48,715 nucleotides of DNA from JBNLAN01 sp050302175 (GCA_050302175.1 JBNLAN010000006.1:1-48715), one strand, 5' to 3'; positions 31,677-41,049 are shown, counted from the stretch's first letter. Made by a program: numbers and translations. Notes: a model not told the origin generated them from the letters alone.

Positions 31677-32820
31677 GGTGTTCCTCTCCAAGCGCATAGG
31701 CGATCATTTGGCAATCCACGCAGCTTAGGCGTTCCTGACAGGATTTCCAGCGGCTGGCAGAAGGGCTGGCAAGGCTGCGAAGGCTCAGGCACTCCAGCAT
31801 CTCCTGCAAGCTGTTGTTGCGGATGTTGCCAAGCGAATTTTGCCTGGAAAAGATGCATGGATAAATATTGCCGTCATAGGCGATGCAGAGTTTTCCGTTG
31901 CGCTTTACCGCCTGGTCCCGGTCAGGCAGGTGTGCAACGGAGAAGACGAGCTCCTCACTGCCCTCAACCACTGCCCCTCGCCCGGTTTTTTTGACCGGGT
32001 CAAAGCGAATATGGGCTTCATCAATGCCAAGCCGGTTGACAATATAGTCACGGATAGCGGTGATCTGATCGGCATTTTTTTGCATCAGCACCACTCCGAT
32101 TCTCACATCGAAGTTGGCTTCCTGGGCGCGCCTGATGGCTTCGGTGGTTCGCTGAAAACTTCCATGAACTGCGGTGATGGCGTCGTGGGTTGTGGCATCG
32201 TGCGAGTAAAGCGAAAAAGCGATTCGGGGTGAAAATGGTTTGAGTTTTTTAATGAGTTTGTCGGAAAGCAGCAGACCATTGGTGTAAATCTCCATCCCGG
32301 AAAAGTCGAGGGAGTGCGCAAGGGCAACGGTATCGACAAGGTGTGGGTGAATCAGGGGATCGCCGCCGGTCAATTGCACAAAGGCCCGCCCCAGCTCCCT
32401 TGCCTGCATCAATCCGGATCGGATGTCCGCAAACGAAAGACTTTCGTTTCGCTCAGGGCCCGATTCGGCATAGCAGTGGATGCAGTGCTCATTACACTGG
32501 CTGGTTAATTCGACAAACAGCATATTGAGCCCATCGCCTTTCAACAGCGCCGGAAGCGAAGCGGATGTTTGAAAGCCTGCCAGTCCTTGCAACTGCGGGT
32601 ATTGCTTCTCAATAAAGTTGATTCGTTTGTGGTCCTCTGCGGTGGCGCTGCCGCCAATCAGTCGCGTGATGGAATCGGCAAAGTTTCGCTGCAATGTAAT
32701 CGGGCCGGACGTCGTTTCCAGGGTAATGGCTGACGTTTCGGCTGCGACTACAATAGAGGCGCCGTTCGGTAGAAACAGCAGCTGGGGCAGCGAAGCGGAG
32801 AGAGTGGATGCTTGAGTCAA
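31669..32820 (-). CDS. radical SAM/SPASM-type peptide-modifying enzyme
   Basis: 383 residues from a TTG start (a stop codon lies 3 codons upstream; no ATG fits). An N-terminal region of about 90 residues resembling a small PqqD-like domain (LLFLPNGASIVVAAETSAITLET) precedes the radical SAM core: CNEHCIHC (Cys109, 113, 116), the LTGGDPLIHP glycine motif, MEIYTNGLLL, FSLYSHD. The C-terminus carries a SPASM-like cysteine set (GKLCIAYDGNIYPC, KSCQERLSCVDC). Such enzymes modify ribosomal peptides (thioether, C-C, epimerisation) or proteins. The likely substrate is the Cys-rich protein encoded 31 nt upstream. Confidence 0.9.
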   Translation of the reverse strand: MTQASTLSASLPQLLFLPNGASIVVAAETSAITLETTSGPITLQRNFADSITRLIGGSATAEDHKRINFIEKQYPQLQGLAGFQTSASLPALLKGDGLNMLFVELTSQCNEHCIHCYAESGPERNESLSFADIRSGLMQARELGRAFVQLTGGDPLIHPHLVDTVALAHSLDFSGMEIYTNGLLLSDKLIKKLKPFSPRIAFSLYSHDATTHDAITAVHGSFQRTTEAIRRAQEANFDVRIGVVLMQKNADQITAIRDYIVNRLGIDEAHIRFDPVKKTGRGAVVEGSEELVFSVAHLPDRDQAVKRNGKLCIAYDGNIYPCIFSRQNSLGNIRNNSLQEMLECLSLRSLASPSASRWKSCQERLSCVDCQMIAYALGEEHRG

Positions 32821-32851
32821 TGATGGTTACATAGGGATGCATTGGGCCAGG

Positions 32852-33268
32852 TCAGGGGCAACGTCGTCCTGGGCGCTCGCATTCAAAGCGGCCTCGCCTG
32901 TCTATGCAGCAGTTGCAGGCCGCAGGAAGTGTGACGGCCCCACCGCACCAGGAATTGAGTCTTTTACATCGCTTGGGGCTTCCGCTTGCCGCATAGTCAC
33001 TGCATGCAGCTTGATTGCAATAGTTCTGGCAGCAATTTTGCGCGTTATACTGGGTGGATAGAGGTGCGCATGGGCAACAGGTGCCGGCCGGAGCGGAAAC
33101 GAAGCCAGGACCTCCCTTCTTGGGGCATAGCCCGGCTGCGCCTGCAGCAGGTTTACTCAGGAGTACGGTGCCAAGCAGTGCCGGTGGCACATAGCCGGCC
33201 ATTTTCAAGAGCCTGCGGCGCGCCATCTGTTCTGGTGTCTGTTCGGGGTTCTGCTCTGTATTATTCAT
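32852..33268 (-). CDS. Cys-rich exported protein with Tat-type leader (putative precursor)
   Basis: 138 residues from ATG 33268 with GGAG 6 nt upstream. Gln/Glu/Asn-rich start, then a twin-arginine-like leader ARRRLLKMAGYVPPALLGTVLLS with an AAGAAG cleavage region near residue 46. The remaining about 91 residues contain 15 cysteines (48, 64, 65, 67, 79, 80, 84, 89, 101, 108, 118, 120, 121, 130, 137), including three CC pairs and a CCPC, plus Arg- and Pro-rich ends. I recognise no family. Tat export would carry a protein folded or modified in the cytoplasm, which agrees with the radical SAM enzyme that follows. Could also bind metal or form disulfides. Confidence 0.8.
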   Translation of the reverse strand: MNNTEQNPEQTPEQMARRRLLKMAGYVPPALLGTVLLSKPAAGAAGLCPKKGGPGFVSAPAGTCCPCAPLSTQYNAQNCCQNYCNQAACSDYAASGSPKRCKRLNSWCGGAVTLPAACNCCIDRRGRFECERPGRRCP

Positions 33269-33341
33269 ATCTGCTCCGGCAAAACATGGGAAGTTCCAAT
33301 AGATCGTTGGCAATATGGTAGTCGAATATGTGGCGAAATGC

Positions 33342-33347
33342 TAGTAT
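33342..33347 (+). promoter_or_regulatory. -10-like hexamer for a leaderless nucleotidyltransferase mRNA
   Basis: TAGTAT, preceded by TGC (extended -10 context TGCTAGTAT), then 6 nt and the ATG at 33354. No Shine-Dalgarno upstream. It lies in the 85-bp divergent gap with the Cys-rich gene. Confidence 0.5.
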
Positions 33348-33353
33348 CAGCCG

Positions 33354-34484
33354 ATGAATATGCTGGAAAAAGCTCGTTATCGAGCCATATTTTGTGGTTG
33401 CCTGAGCGGAAAAGATTCTGCCATTGAACCGATCGATGAGACGCTGGTGCTTGCCGCCGAGCTTGAGGGCGTTAATGCGATTGTTTCATACGGAGCTCTG
33501 CAACAAGAGCACTGGCATGCTGTTGACGATATCCGTAATCAGATGAAGGAAGAGCTGCGCGAGCAGGCAGCATGGGCGCTGCGCATGAAGCATGCGGCGA
33601 GCCAGGTGTTTGAGGCCCTGAACAGGGCTGGTATTGTATTTGTCTGCATGCGCGGCATTGCGGTTGCCGAGGCGCTGTATGCTGATCTTGCGGCACTGCG
33701 GCCGCAGGGTGACATCGATCTGATGGTCGAGGAGAAGGATGTAATGGACGCCAAACAGGCGTTGTGGGATATCGGCTTTCGCCCGAATAAGGCGTATACC
33801 AATATTTTTATGCGCGGCGATATCCATGTCGATTTTCATAGCGAGCCGCTCGGTATTGAACGCATTCGCGCCTGGGCGAATCTGACACCCCTGCGCGCCA
33901 CCGACTTTTTTGCGCATGCCGATCGGGGCGAGCTGGCAGGGCAGCAGGCGTTGATTGTACAGCCACGCGTGCAGCTACCCTATCTCTGTTTTCATGCCAT
34001 GAAGCACTCCTTTGAGCGGCTGGTATGGCTGCACGATATCGCTCTTCTAACTCATAAAATCGAAAAAGATGGGCAATGGGATGAGGTGCTGGCAGGCATC
34101 CTGGAATATCGGCTTGAGCGCCCATGCTTCTATGCACTCTCCTATGTGAAGGCACACATTGACGGAGCTGTTCCCGATGAGCTACTTGAGCGGATCAGGC
34201 CGAAGATGGGATTTGTTGAGCGACGTCTTTTCAGGCGTCATATGGATCATGAAGTGATCCCATATCTGGCCGAGCGCCTGTTCTCCCGCATGCTGCCTCT
34301 GTTTTCGCAGCGCGTGGAGTTCTGGCGCGAAACCATCTATCCGCGCTATGAGGTGCGCGCGCAAATTGCCGGCTCAGGCTGCGTGAAGTGTAATTTTACC
34401 CGCAAACGCCTGCGTCAGCTGTTTGGTGCGGCAGGCAAGATGCTGCAGGAGGTGTGGCGGCTTCTGGCTGTCCGCCACTCCTAG
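33354..34484 (+). CDS. uncharacterised nucleotidyltransferase (NTP_transf_5 type)
   Basis: 376 residues. Pol-beta-like active-site pattern: Arg100-Gly101 in VCMRGIAVAEALY, Asp120 and Asp122 in RPQGDIDLMVE, and third acidic Asp160 in DIHVDFHSE. A helical C-terminal half follows. Proteins of this type recur beside HprK-related and PqqD-like genes. It is divergent from the radical SAM operon and probably the same system: it may add a nucleotide to a protein or small molecule, though no substrate is known. Confidence 0.85.
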   Translation: MNMLEKARYRAIFCGCLSGKDSAIEPIDETLVLAAELEGVNAIVSYGALQQEHWHAVDDIRNQMKEELREQAAWALRMKHAASQVFEALNRAGIVFVCMRGIAVAEALYADLAALRPQGDIDLMVEEKDVMDAKQALWDIGFRPNKAYTNIFMRGDIHVDFHSEPLGIERIRAWANLTPLRATDFFAHADRGELAGQQALIVQPRVQLPYLCFHAMKHSFERLVWLHDIALLTHKIEKDGQWDEVLAGILEYRLERPCFYALSYVKAHIDGAVPDELLERIRPKMGFVERRLFRRHMDHEVIPYLAERLFSRMLPLFSQRVEFWRETIYPRYEVRAQIAGSGCVKCNFTRKRLRQLFGAAGKMLQEVWRLLAVRHS

Positions 34485-35245
34485 GCTTCGATCAGGGTTT
34501 CGAGTAAACCCAGAATATCTTCAATATGATCGGTGAGACGATGGTTGCCGCCTTCAATGATGTGCAGGCGGCTGTTCGGAATGCGTGCGGCTAGCGTGTG
34601 TGAACGCTCGACCGGCACATTGTCATCCTTCGTGCCATGAATCATGCTCACAGGGCATGGCAGGATGATTTCGCCCGGTGGCGTTTCGCTGGCCAGGGCA
34701 TCATCCACGAAGGCTTTGGTAATGCGATAGCTCTCACCTTGATGGTAGTGGTCGGGGATGTCGATATAGCCGTTTCGGCGCATGGCAAGGTGTGTTTTCT
34801 CTTCGGCATTGCCGATTACTTCGGATAAAAAATTCACGGCCGGAGCAATCAGCAGTAACCCTTCAGCCTTAAGCCCTTCGGCTTCAAGCAAATGGCGACG
34901 CAAAATCTCCAGTGCAATCCAGCCGCCCATACTGGAGCCTATCAGGTAGACGGGCTGGTCAGGCCGCACGACAGAGGCGATGCATGCCACGGCATTCTGC
35001 ATGGCTTCGGAGAAGCGGAAGGCTTCGAATGGACCGTCAGAATTGCCATGGCCGATATAATCAAAGCGCAGACAGGCATGCCCCTGTTCAGCCGCATAGC
35101 TTGCGACCCCCTGCGCCTTGCCGCCCCAGTGTGTGGAGCGAAAGCCCGACAGGAACACCAGCAAAGCTTCCTCGCCGGGGAGGAAAAGTCCGCGAAGGGT
35201 TTTGCTGTCCTGGCGTTGATAATGAAAGATCTGTTCAGCTCTCAT
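34481..35245 (-). CDS. alpha/beta hydrolase, ABHD10-like (acyl thioesterase type)
   Basis: 254 residues. GSSMGG nucleophile elbow, acid in HGTKDDNVP and catalytic His in GGNHRLTD complete the triad. Overall pattern (LVFLSGFRSTHWGGKA, RFDYIGHGNSDGPFE) matches the ABHD10/serine-hydrolase group with palmitoyl or acyl thioesterase activity. Its start overlaps the gdh 3' end by 11 nt, so it is probably cotranscribed; its stop overlaps the nucleotidyltransferase end by 4 nt. Confidence 0.85.
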   Translation of the reverse strand: MRAEQIFHYQRQDSKTLRGLFLPGEEALLVFLSGFRSTHWGGKAQGVASYAAEQGHACLRFDYIGHGNSDGPFEAFRFSEAMQNAVACIASVVRPDQPVYLIGSSMGGWIALEILRRHLLEAEGLKAEGLLLIAPAVNFLSEVIGNAEEKTHLAMRRNGYIDIPDHYHQGESYRITKAFVDDALASETPPGEIILPCPVSMIHGTKDDNVPVERSHTLAARIPNSRLHIIEGGNHRLTDHIEDILGLLETLIEA

Positions 35246-38200
35246 CGATCAGGGTCTCAAGTTGCGACAGGGTCAGCAGCAGCTTCAGGCGTTCGTTATC
35301 CGGAGGTGCGGTGCCGGCCGAGGCATTGTCGAGCAACGCCTTGATATCATCCCGCGCCTTTTGAACGTCGTCCCAGTGCCGGTGCTGCCCCCACAGGGCC
35401 TGTCCGCCGGAGAGAAAGTCCTTGCCATCGGCATCCAGAAGCGCCTGCACAGCTTTGGATTTAAGCAGGCTCAGGCGATGCAGCCATTCGCGCCTGAGTG
35501 CGTGTGCTGCCTCCTCCCCCCAGTATGGTGAGCGCAGTGCGTTTTCCAGTTCGTTGATCGGCAGCAGTTGCAACACAACTTCGGTGGCGGCAAGGCAGCG
35601 CTGCAGCGGCAGCTTCTGGCTATGCGCAAGGTATAGCGCGGCTGCCATCTGTTTCAGCGCGGGAATTGAGGCAAGGTGTGCAGCGTGTTCGGCATCGAGC
35701 CCTGCCTGCGTGACTGTTTTCAGCAGCGCCAGAAAAGAGCTATTTTCCATGCCTCCGACACCATACTTGACCCACTTGCCTCTAAAGGTGCGAATGCCGA
35801 CGCGCAGCCCGTCGATATCGGCCGCTTCCAGCGCTTCGATATCGAAATAACGCAAAATATCTTCGGCAAAATGGGTGAGCTGCTCCTGCAGGGCGTATTG
35901 GGTCTGGCAGCTGATTTCACAGCTATCGAGTTGTTTCCATATCTGTTTACGCAGCGGCTCGGTTTCCAGAATGTCATCCGCAATAAACAGGGCCATGGCA
36001 ATATGGTGAAGCGGCGAATCGAGCAGGCTTTCGATATGTTGGGCACAACCAAGCCCCATATCATTGACGATACGGTTGGCAGCCTGAGTTGCCATGATCT
36101 GCTGCGCCAGCGGATGTGCTGCGATGGCCTCAGGATGGTGCTTGCGTATGCTCTTTGGGAAATACTGGTGTAGCAGATCATCGCACAGCCTGTGCCCACA
36201 GCGGGTAAAGCCCTGTTCGAGCAGTCCATCTTTCAGACGGTTTTTTTCATGCCCAAGCATCACGGCAAGCTGCGGGCGCAGCGCCAGCGTGTCGGGGGTG
36301 TCAAAACCGGGATCGGTATGCGGATTGATGCGACCGATATCGATCAGGTGGCGGCATAATCTCTGAAATCGAAATGGATGCTGATGCGCTTCGAGCAAGG
36401 CAAGACTCAGGGCCCTTGCCTGTTTGAGGTTGTTGGAGAGGCATTGCCCGGTGATCTCTTCGGTCAGCTCTTTCAGGGCGCGGTTACGTTTGCCGGGAGT
36501 CAGCGAAGGGATGCCTGAAAAGAGGATCTTCAGATTCACTTCGTGGTCAGACATATCCACGCCGCCTGAGTTATCGATTGCATCGGTATTGATGCGTCCA
36601 CCTGCGGCGGCATACTGGATGCGCGCCTCCTGTGTGAAGCCGAGATTGCCTCCCTCTGCAACCACTTTGCAGCGCAACTCGTCGGCATTGATGCGTACGG
36701 CATTGTTGGCCGGGTCGCGCACCTCCGCATGGCTCTGGTCGGCTGCCTTCACATAGGTGCCGATGCCACCGTTGTACAACAGATCGACATCGGCCTGCAA
36801 AATTGCCCGGACAAGATCCTGACCCGGCAGCGCCGTTTCCGATACGCCAAGTGCCAGACGCGCCTCTTCCGACAGTGCAATGCGTTTGGAGAAGCGGCTG
36901 AAAATGCCGCCGCCCTTGCTGATGATATCCTGATTGTACTCCTCCCAGTCTTTTCCTTCGGCAAACAGGCGCCGGCGCTCGGCAAATGCCTTTGCGGTGT
37001 CGGGAATCGGATCAAGAAAAATATGACGGTGATTAAAGGCTGCGATCAGTTGCAGGTTTGGGTTCAGCAGCATGCCGTTACCAAAAACGTCGCCGCTCAT
37101 GTCACCGATGCCGACAGCACGAATCGGGTCTTGGTAGGCATTCTGCCCCATAGCTTCGAAATGGTGGTTGCCGCAAACCCAGGCGCCGCGTGCCGTGATG
37201 CCCACAGCCTTATGATCATAACCGTGGCTGCCGCCGCTGGCGAAGGCATCATCGAGCCAGAAACAGGCGAGCCGCGCCTCTTCATTGGCGGTATCGGAAA
37301 AGCGAGCGGTACCTTTATCGGCAGCGACCACCAGATAGGGGTCATTTGCATCGTCGGGATGCAGGCGAATGCCTGCAGGAGGCGAACATTCGTTTTGCAC
37401 GAGGTTGTCGGTGAGTGATAGCAGGCTACGGATGAAAGTTCGGTATTGCAGTTTGACAAACTCAGCTCCTGAGCCCCCACGAACCACAAAGCCGCCCTTG
37501 GCGCCGGTCGGCACGATGATGCTGTTCTTGGTGATCTGCGTGGCCATCAGCTCCTGCACTTCGGTGCGGTAATCGGCCGGACGGTCGGAATAGCGGATGC
37601 CGCCGCGCGCCACTTTCCCTGCTCTGAGGTGTACCCCCTCCATGTATACGCCATGCACAAAGATCTCGCGGAATGGCAGCGGCGGTTCGGCGAAAGAGAG
37701 GCGCGAAGGGTCGATTTTGAAGACCACCGGTTCGTCGAAACGGCGGATAAAGGCATTGCTGCGCAAGCCTGCCTGCACCAGCTCGGCCAGAGCCCGGAAC
37801 CAGCGATCTTCGGTCAGGTTGGCAACACTCGCCAGCGAGTTTTCAAATTCGAGAGCGGCTTGCGCCTCCATGGTGACCGGCATGGCCGGGCGGTGTCGTG
37901 CCTCGAACATGCGGTAGAGTTTTTCAGCGCTTTTGGGGTAGCTGTTGAGCATTTGCGTCAGGGCCATGGGGGCGGCATCAGGCAAGATCTGGACCAGGTG
38001 GTTTCGCAATGCCAGCAGCACCTCAACCTGCATGATGCCAAGCCCTGTTTTGAGCAGCAGGGCGTTGGCGCCATCATCACTGGCCTCGCCGTTTAACACA
38101 TGCTCCAGCCCCAGCCCCAGTCGCTCCGCATCTCCCGGCGAAATCGAGGCCTCGCATTCACAGCGCAGGCTGCTAAGGAAAACCCGCTCATCGTCGTGCC

Positions 38201-39809
38201 CCAGGTTCACGACGCTCTCCTGCAGAGCCGTGATGCCGAAGGCTTGCACAATGGTCACCAGCTTACCCAGCGCAATCGGCGCCAGGCTGTAGATATGCAC
38301 ATCGATCATCTGCTCATTCACGGCAATGCGTACGATGGTGCGGTTCTCCTCCAGCGCTTTTTTTCGGCCGTTCAGATCGAGCAGGAAGGCTTCGGGCGGG
38401 AAGAGGTCTTCGTAGATGTGCGGCAGTTTTGCAAGGGCGGCAAGTGATTGCGGAATATCGAGGCGGGAGGCGTTTTTCAGCACCAGATTCTTGGCGCGGT
38501 CTTTCCAGAAAATGACACTCTGCTGAATGTCGTTGGCAATTCTGCTTTCGCTCTCCGGTGTCAGGGAGCCTTCGCAGGAGAGGAACATGATGCGGTGGAT
38601 ACCGATACCGAACGATTCGACGCCATGTACGATAACGTCATGCGCTTTCAGTCGTGCCTCAAGATCACGCTCCACGTTGGGTCCGAATCGCGCCGAGGGA
38701 ATGGTTGCCATGATGGTGAAAACGCTGCCCGGAGCAGGGCTAAGGATCACGGCGGTGGTTTGGGCGGTGCCGGTTAAATCAACTATATGCTTGAGTGAAG
38801 CGACCAGCCTCTTGCCGTCAATCGCCAGCAGCAGGTGCTTGGGCAGGCGGTCGTAAATGGTGCGAATCTCCCGCCGGTAGAAGGCGGAGTGGATCATCAG
38901 AGGGTGATTCAGCATGTCGGCCCACTGGCCTTCAAGCCGTGGGGTTCGGCTGGCGCTGGCATAGCGGGCGGCGCGCGAGAAGTGACCGAGAATAAGATAG
39001 CTTTCAAGCACTTTGGCATCCGCCTCGGAGGGGATGTTGATACGTACCACCTCGAGGCTGGCGGCACTGTAGAGATAATTCTGGCTGCATCGCAGGTGCA
39101 ACCACTCTACCCCCGGTTGCGTGGGTTCGGGCAGGCTTTCAAGCTCCTTGACCAGGCCCTTGGCCACGCGCTCCAGCACATGTTTGTTGTGCAAAAGGCC
39201 GAAACGCTGTTTCCCCGCCTGCATACCGAAAAAGAGGTATTTGTCGTCGCTCATCCAGTGCAGCAGTTTGGCATCTTCCGGGCGGAGTCCTTCCAGTCGC
39301 TGGATGCATTGATCGATCTCGTTGCGCATGGCGGGAAAGTCGTGCACGGAGAGTTCGACTGCCTGCAGGATGGCCAGCATGTCGCGGCTTAAGGCATCAC
39401 CGTCCGGTTGCAGGGTGGCGGAGATGTGCACGGCGATGAACATAATATTCTGATGTTGCTGATCGTCCGGCGCATGAATGGAGAGAATGCAGCCATCTTC
39501 GTCGCATTCCATATGCATGATCAGGGTCTGCTGATCCAGCGGCTGAATACCGTGCCGGTTCATATAACCCTTGATGGCATCGAGATAGAAGGCCTGATCG
39601 GGGCAGCGGATGGTCATCACATGGCGGTGTAGCTGGCCATGGGTGAGCAGGCGATGCTGCAAAGCGACTTTTTGTGATTGCCGGTTTTCCAGAAGGTGTG
39701 TGAAATCATGCACCAGTGCTGCCGCAAGCCGGGGCGGGATTTCGCCCGTACCCTGTTGCTTTCGGCTCTCGTCGAGCAATCCGATCAGTTGCCGGCGTAA
39801 TTCCCGCAT
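35235..39809 (-). CDS. gdhB: NAD-dependent glutamate dehydrogenase, large (180-kDa-class) type
   Basis: 1,524 residues. The large GDH class oxidatively deaminates glutamate to 2-oxoglutarate using NAD. N-terminal about 600 residues carry the ACT-like regulatory modules; the catalytic core shows ARGGIRYSDRPADYRTEVQELMATQITKNSIIVPTGAKGGFV (catalytic Lys), FWLDDAFASGGSHGYDHKAVGITARGAW, GDMSGDVFGNGMLLNPNLQLIAAFNHRHIF, and AEGGNLGFTQEARI. A long helical C-terminal domain follows. ATG at 39809 with a -10-like hexamer 6 nt upstream. Confidence 0.95.
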   Translation of the reverse strand: MRELRRQLIGLLDESRKQQGTGEIPPRLAAALVHDFTHLLENRQSQKVALQHRLLTHGQLHRHVMTIRCPDQAFYLDAIKGYMNRHGIQPLDQQTLIMHMECDEDGCILSIHAPDDQQHQNIMFIAVHISATLQPDGDALSRDMLAILQAVELSVHDFPAMRNEIDQCIQRLEGLRPEDAKLLHWMSDDKYLFFGMQAGKQRFGLLHNKHVLERVAKGLVKELESLPEPTQPGVEWLHLRCSQNYLYSAASLEVVRINIPSEADAKVLESYLILGHFSRAARYASASRTPRLEGQWADMLNHPLMIHSAFYRREIRTIYDRLPKHLLLAIDGKRLVASLKHIVDLTGTAQTTAVILSPAPGSVFTIMATIPSARFGPNVERDLEARLKAHDVIVHGVESFGIGIHRIMFLSCEGSLTPESESRIANDIQQSVIFWKDRAKNLVLKNASRLDIPQSLAALAKLPHIYEDLFPPEAFLLDLNGRKKALEENRTIVRIAVNEQMIDVHIYSLAPIALGKLVTIVQAFGITALQESVVNLGHDDERVFLSSLRCECEASISPGDAERLGLGLEHVLNGEASDDGANALLLKTGLGIMQVEVLLALRNHLVQILPDAAPMALTQMLNSYPKSAEKLYRMFEARHRPAMPVTMEAQAALEFENSLASVANLTEDRWFRALAELVQAGLRSNAFIRRFDEPVVFKIDPSRLSFAEPPLPFREIFVHGVYMEGVHLRAGKVARGGIRYSDRPADYRTEVQELMATQITKNSIIVPTGAKGGFVVRGGSGAEFVKLQYRTFIRSLLSLTDNLVQNECSPPAGIRLHPDDANDPYLVVAADKGTARFSDTANEEARLACFWLDDAFASGGSHGYDHKAVGITARGAWVCGNHHFEAMGQNAYQDPIRAVGIGDMSGDVFGNGMLLNPNLQLIAAFNHRHIFLDPIPDTAKAFAERRRLFAEGKDWEEYNQDIISKGGGIFSRFSKRIALSEEARLALGVSETALPGQDLVRAILQADVDLLYNGGIGTYVKAADQSHAEVRDPANNAVRINADELRCKVVAEGGNLGFTQEARIQYAAAGGRINTDAIDNSGGVDMSDHEVNLKILFSGIPSLTPGKRNRALKELTEEITGQCLSNNLKQARALSLALLEAHQHPFRFQRLCRHLIDIGRINPHTDPGFDTPDTLALRPQLAVMLGHEKNRLKDGLLEQGFTRCGHRLCDDLLHQYFPKSIRKHHPEAIAAHPLAQQIMATQAANRIVNDMGLGCAQHIESLLDSPLHHIAMALFIADDILETEPLRKQIWKQLDSCEISCQTQYALQEQLTHFAEDILRYFDIEALEAADIDGLRVGIRTFRGKWVKYGVGGMENSSFLALLKTVTQAGLDAEHAAHLASIPALKQMAAALYLAHSQKLPLQRCLAATEVVLQLLPINELENALRSPYWGEEAAHALRREWLHRLSLLKSKAVQALLDADGKDFLSGGQALWGQHRHWDDVQKARDDIKALLDNASAGTAPPDNERLKLLLTLSQLETLIDES

Positions 39810-39815
39810 GCCCCG

Positions 39816-39821
39816 ATTGTA
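39816..39821 (-). promoter_or_regulatory. -10-like hexamer for leaderless gdh mRNA
   Basis: TACAAT on the minus strand, 6 nt (CGGGGC), then ATG at 39809. No Shine-Dalgarno. Back to back with the radC -10, 36 nt away. Confidence 0.45.
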
Positions 39822-39856
39822 GACACGTTTGCCTGCCCCTGACTACGGTTTACGGC

Positions 39857-39862
39857 TATAAT
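39857..39862 (+). promoter_or_regulatory. consensus -10 of radC, nearly leaderless
   Basis: TATAAT, 8 nt upstream of the ATG at 39871, so the mRNA leader is expected to be 0-3 nt. Extended GGCTATAAT context; -35 poor. Confidence 0.55.
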
Positions 39863-39870
39863 CGCTTCCC

Positions 39871-40557
39871 ATGAAGCGAGATGAAGACGATAGCACCAAA
39901 GGTCACCGCGAGCGTTTGCGACAGCGCTTTGCGCAATCAGGCTTTGAGGGCTTTCACGATTACGAGGTGATCGAGCTCTTGCTCACCTATGCGGTTCCGC
40001 GTATCGATGTGAAACCATTGGCGAAAAAGTTATTGAAACAGTTCGGCACGCTGGCCGGGGTGTTCGATGCGCCGGTGGCGGAGCTGGCGCAGGTGCAGGG
40101 CGTGGGAGAAAAAGCGGCGGTATTTCTTGCCATTGTGCGGCAGGTGGAGATTCGCTATCTGGCCTCCGATCTGCCCGGCAAGTCAGTCTTTGATCGTCCG
40201 GAGAAGGTGAAGGCGCATCTCAGGTTAACCGTGCAGGGGCGCGGTATGGAGTGTTTCGGCGCGGTGTTCACCGATCAGCAGCATCGGCATATCGCCACGC
40301 AGATCATGTTCGAGGGCACGGTGGATCGGGCGGCGGTCTATCCGCGCAATCTGATGAAGCGCGCACTTGAGCTCGATGCCAAGGGGATGATTCTGTTTCA
40401 CAACCATCCGGGCGGCACCGCACATGCAAGCAGCGAAGATATCGATCTCACGCATCGCATGCAGGAAGCGTGCGCGCCGCTCGATATCAAGCTGCTCGAT
40501 CATTTCCTGATTGCAGGCAAGGAAGTGATCTCGTTTAAAGAGAAGGGATGGTTTTAG
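39871..40557 (+). CDS. radC: RadC-family (JAB/MPN) protein
   Basis: 228 residues, the normal length. N-terminal helix-hairpin-helix half (FGTLAGVFDAPVAELAQVQGVGEKAA) and C-terminal JAMM motif (ILFHNHPGG...SSEDIDLT), which binds a metal. UPF0758 family; precise role unsettled despite the repair-linked name. Divergent from gdh. Confidence 0.94.
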   Translation: MKRDEDDSTKGHRERLRQRFAQSGFEGFHDYEVIELLLTYAVPRIDVKPLAKKLLKQFGTLAGVFDAPVAELAQVQGVGEKAAVFLAIVRQVEIRYLASDLPGKSVFDRPEKVKAHLRLTVQGRGMECFGAVFTDQQHRHIATQIMFEGTVDRAAVYPRNLMKRALELDAKGMILFHNHPGGTAHASSEDIDLTHRMQEACAPLDIKLLDHFLIAGKEVISFKEKGWF

Positions 40558-40624
40558 CAAGGCCGTATTCGGGCTGCTATAGTCCCAGTATGGCAGTCGG
40601 GTATTGGGCTGCCGGAGGTGGGTT

Positions 40625-41041
40625 ATGAAAATCACTTCAGGAATCGAACGAACGGTTGCCACCATGGATGAGCATGAAAGCGCATTGGATGCAGCCAGGC
40701 TGATGACTGAGAAATATATCGGCTCGGTGGTGGTCACCAGTCACTCGAAAATCGTGGGGCTGTTTACCGAGCGCGAGCTGATGATGCGTGTGGTCGGCAA
40801 GGGTCGCGATCCGTCCAAGGTGAAAATCAAGGATGTGATGCATACCGATGGGTTGAGCATCGGGCAGGATGCCACCTGCGAGGAGGCGCTGGAGCTGATG
40901 AAGGAAAAGCGCTGCCGCCATCTGCTGGTGTTCCATGAGGATGAGTTCGTGGGGCTGGTTTCGCTGCGCGATATCGTGGTGCTGGTGATGCATGAGAAGG
41001 ATGATCTGATCAATCAGCTGGAGCGGTATATCACCTCTTAG
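40625..41041 (+). CDS. two-CBS-domain protein
   Basis: 138 residues from ATG 40625 with GGAGGTGGG upstream; an in-frame GTG/other start at 40604 lies before this site. Two CBS motifs: VVVTSHSKIVGLFTERELMMRVVGKGRDPSKVKIKDVMHT and HLLVFHEDEFVGLVSLRDIVVLVMHEKDD. Binds adenine nucleotides in this family; no fused effector, so it likely regulates another protein. A possible promoter TATAGT lies at 40581. Its stop codon is 9 nt from the cassette-array boundary. Confidence 0.9.
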   Translation: MKITSGIERTVATMDEHESALDAARLMTEKYIGSVVVTSHSKIVGLFTERELMMRVVGKGRDPSKVKIKDVMHTDGLSIGQDATCEEALELMKEKRCRHLLVFHEDEFVGLVSLRDIVVLVMHEKDDLINQLERYITS

Positions 41042-41049
41042 ATACGAAA

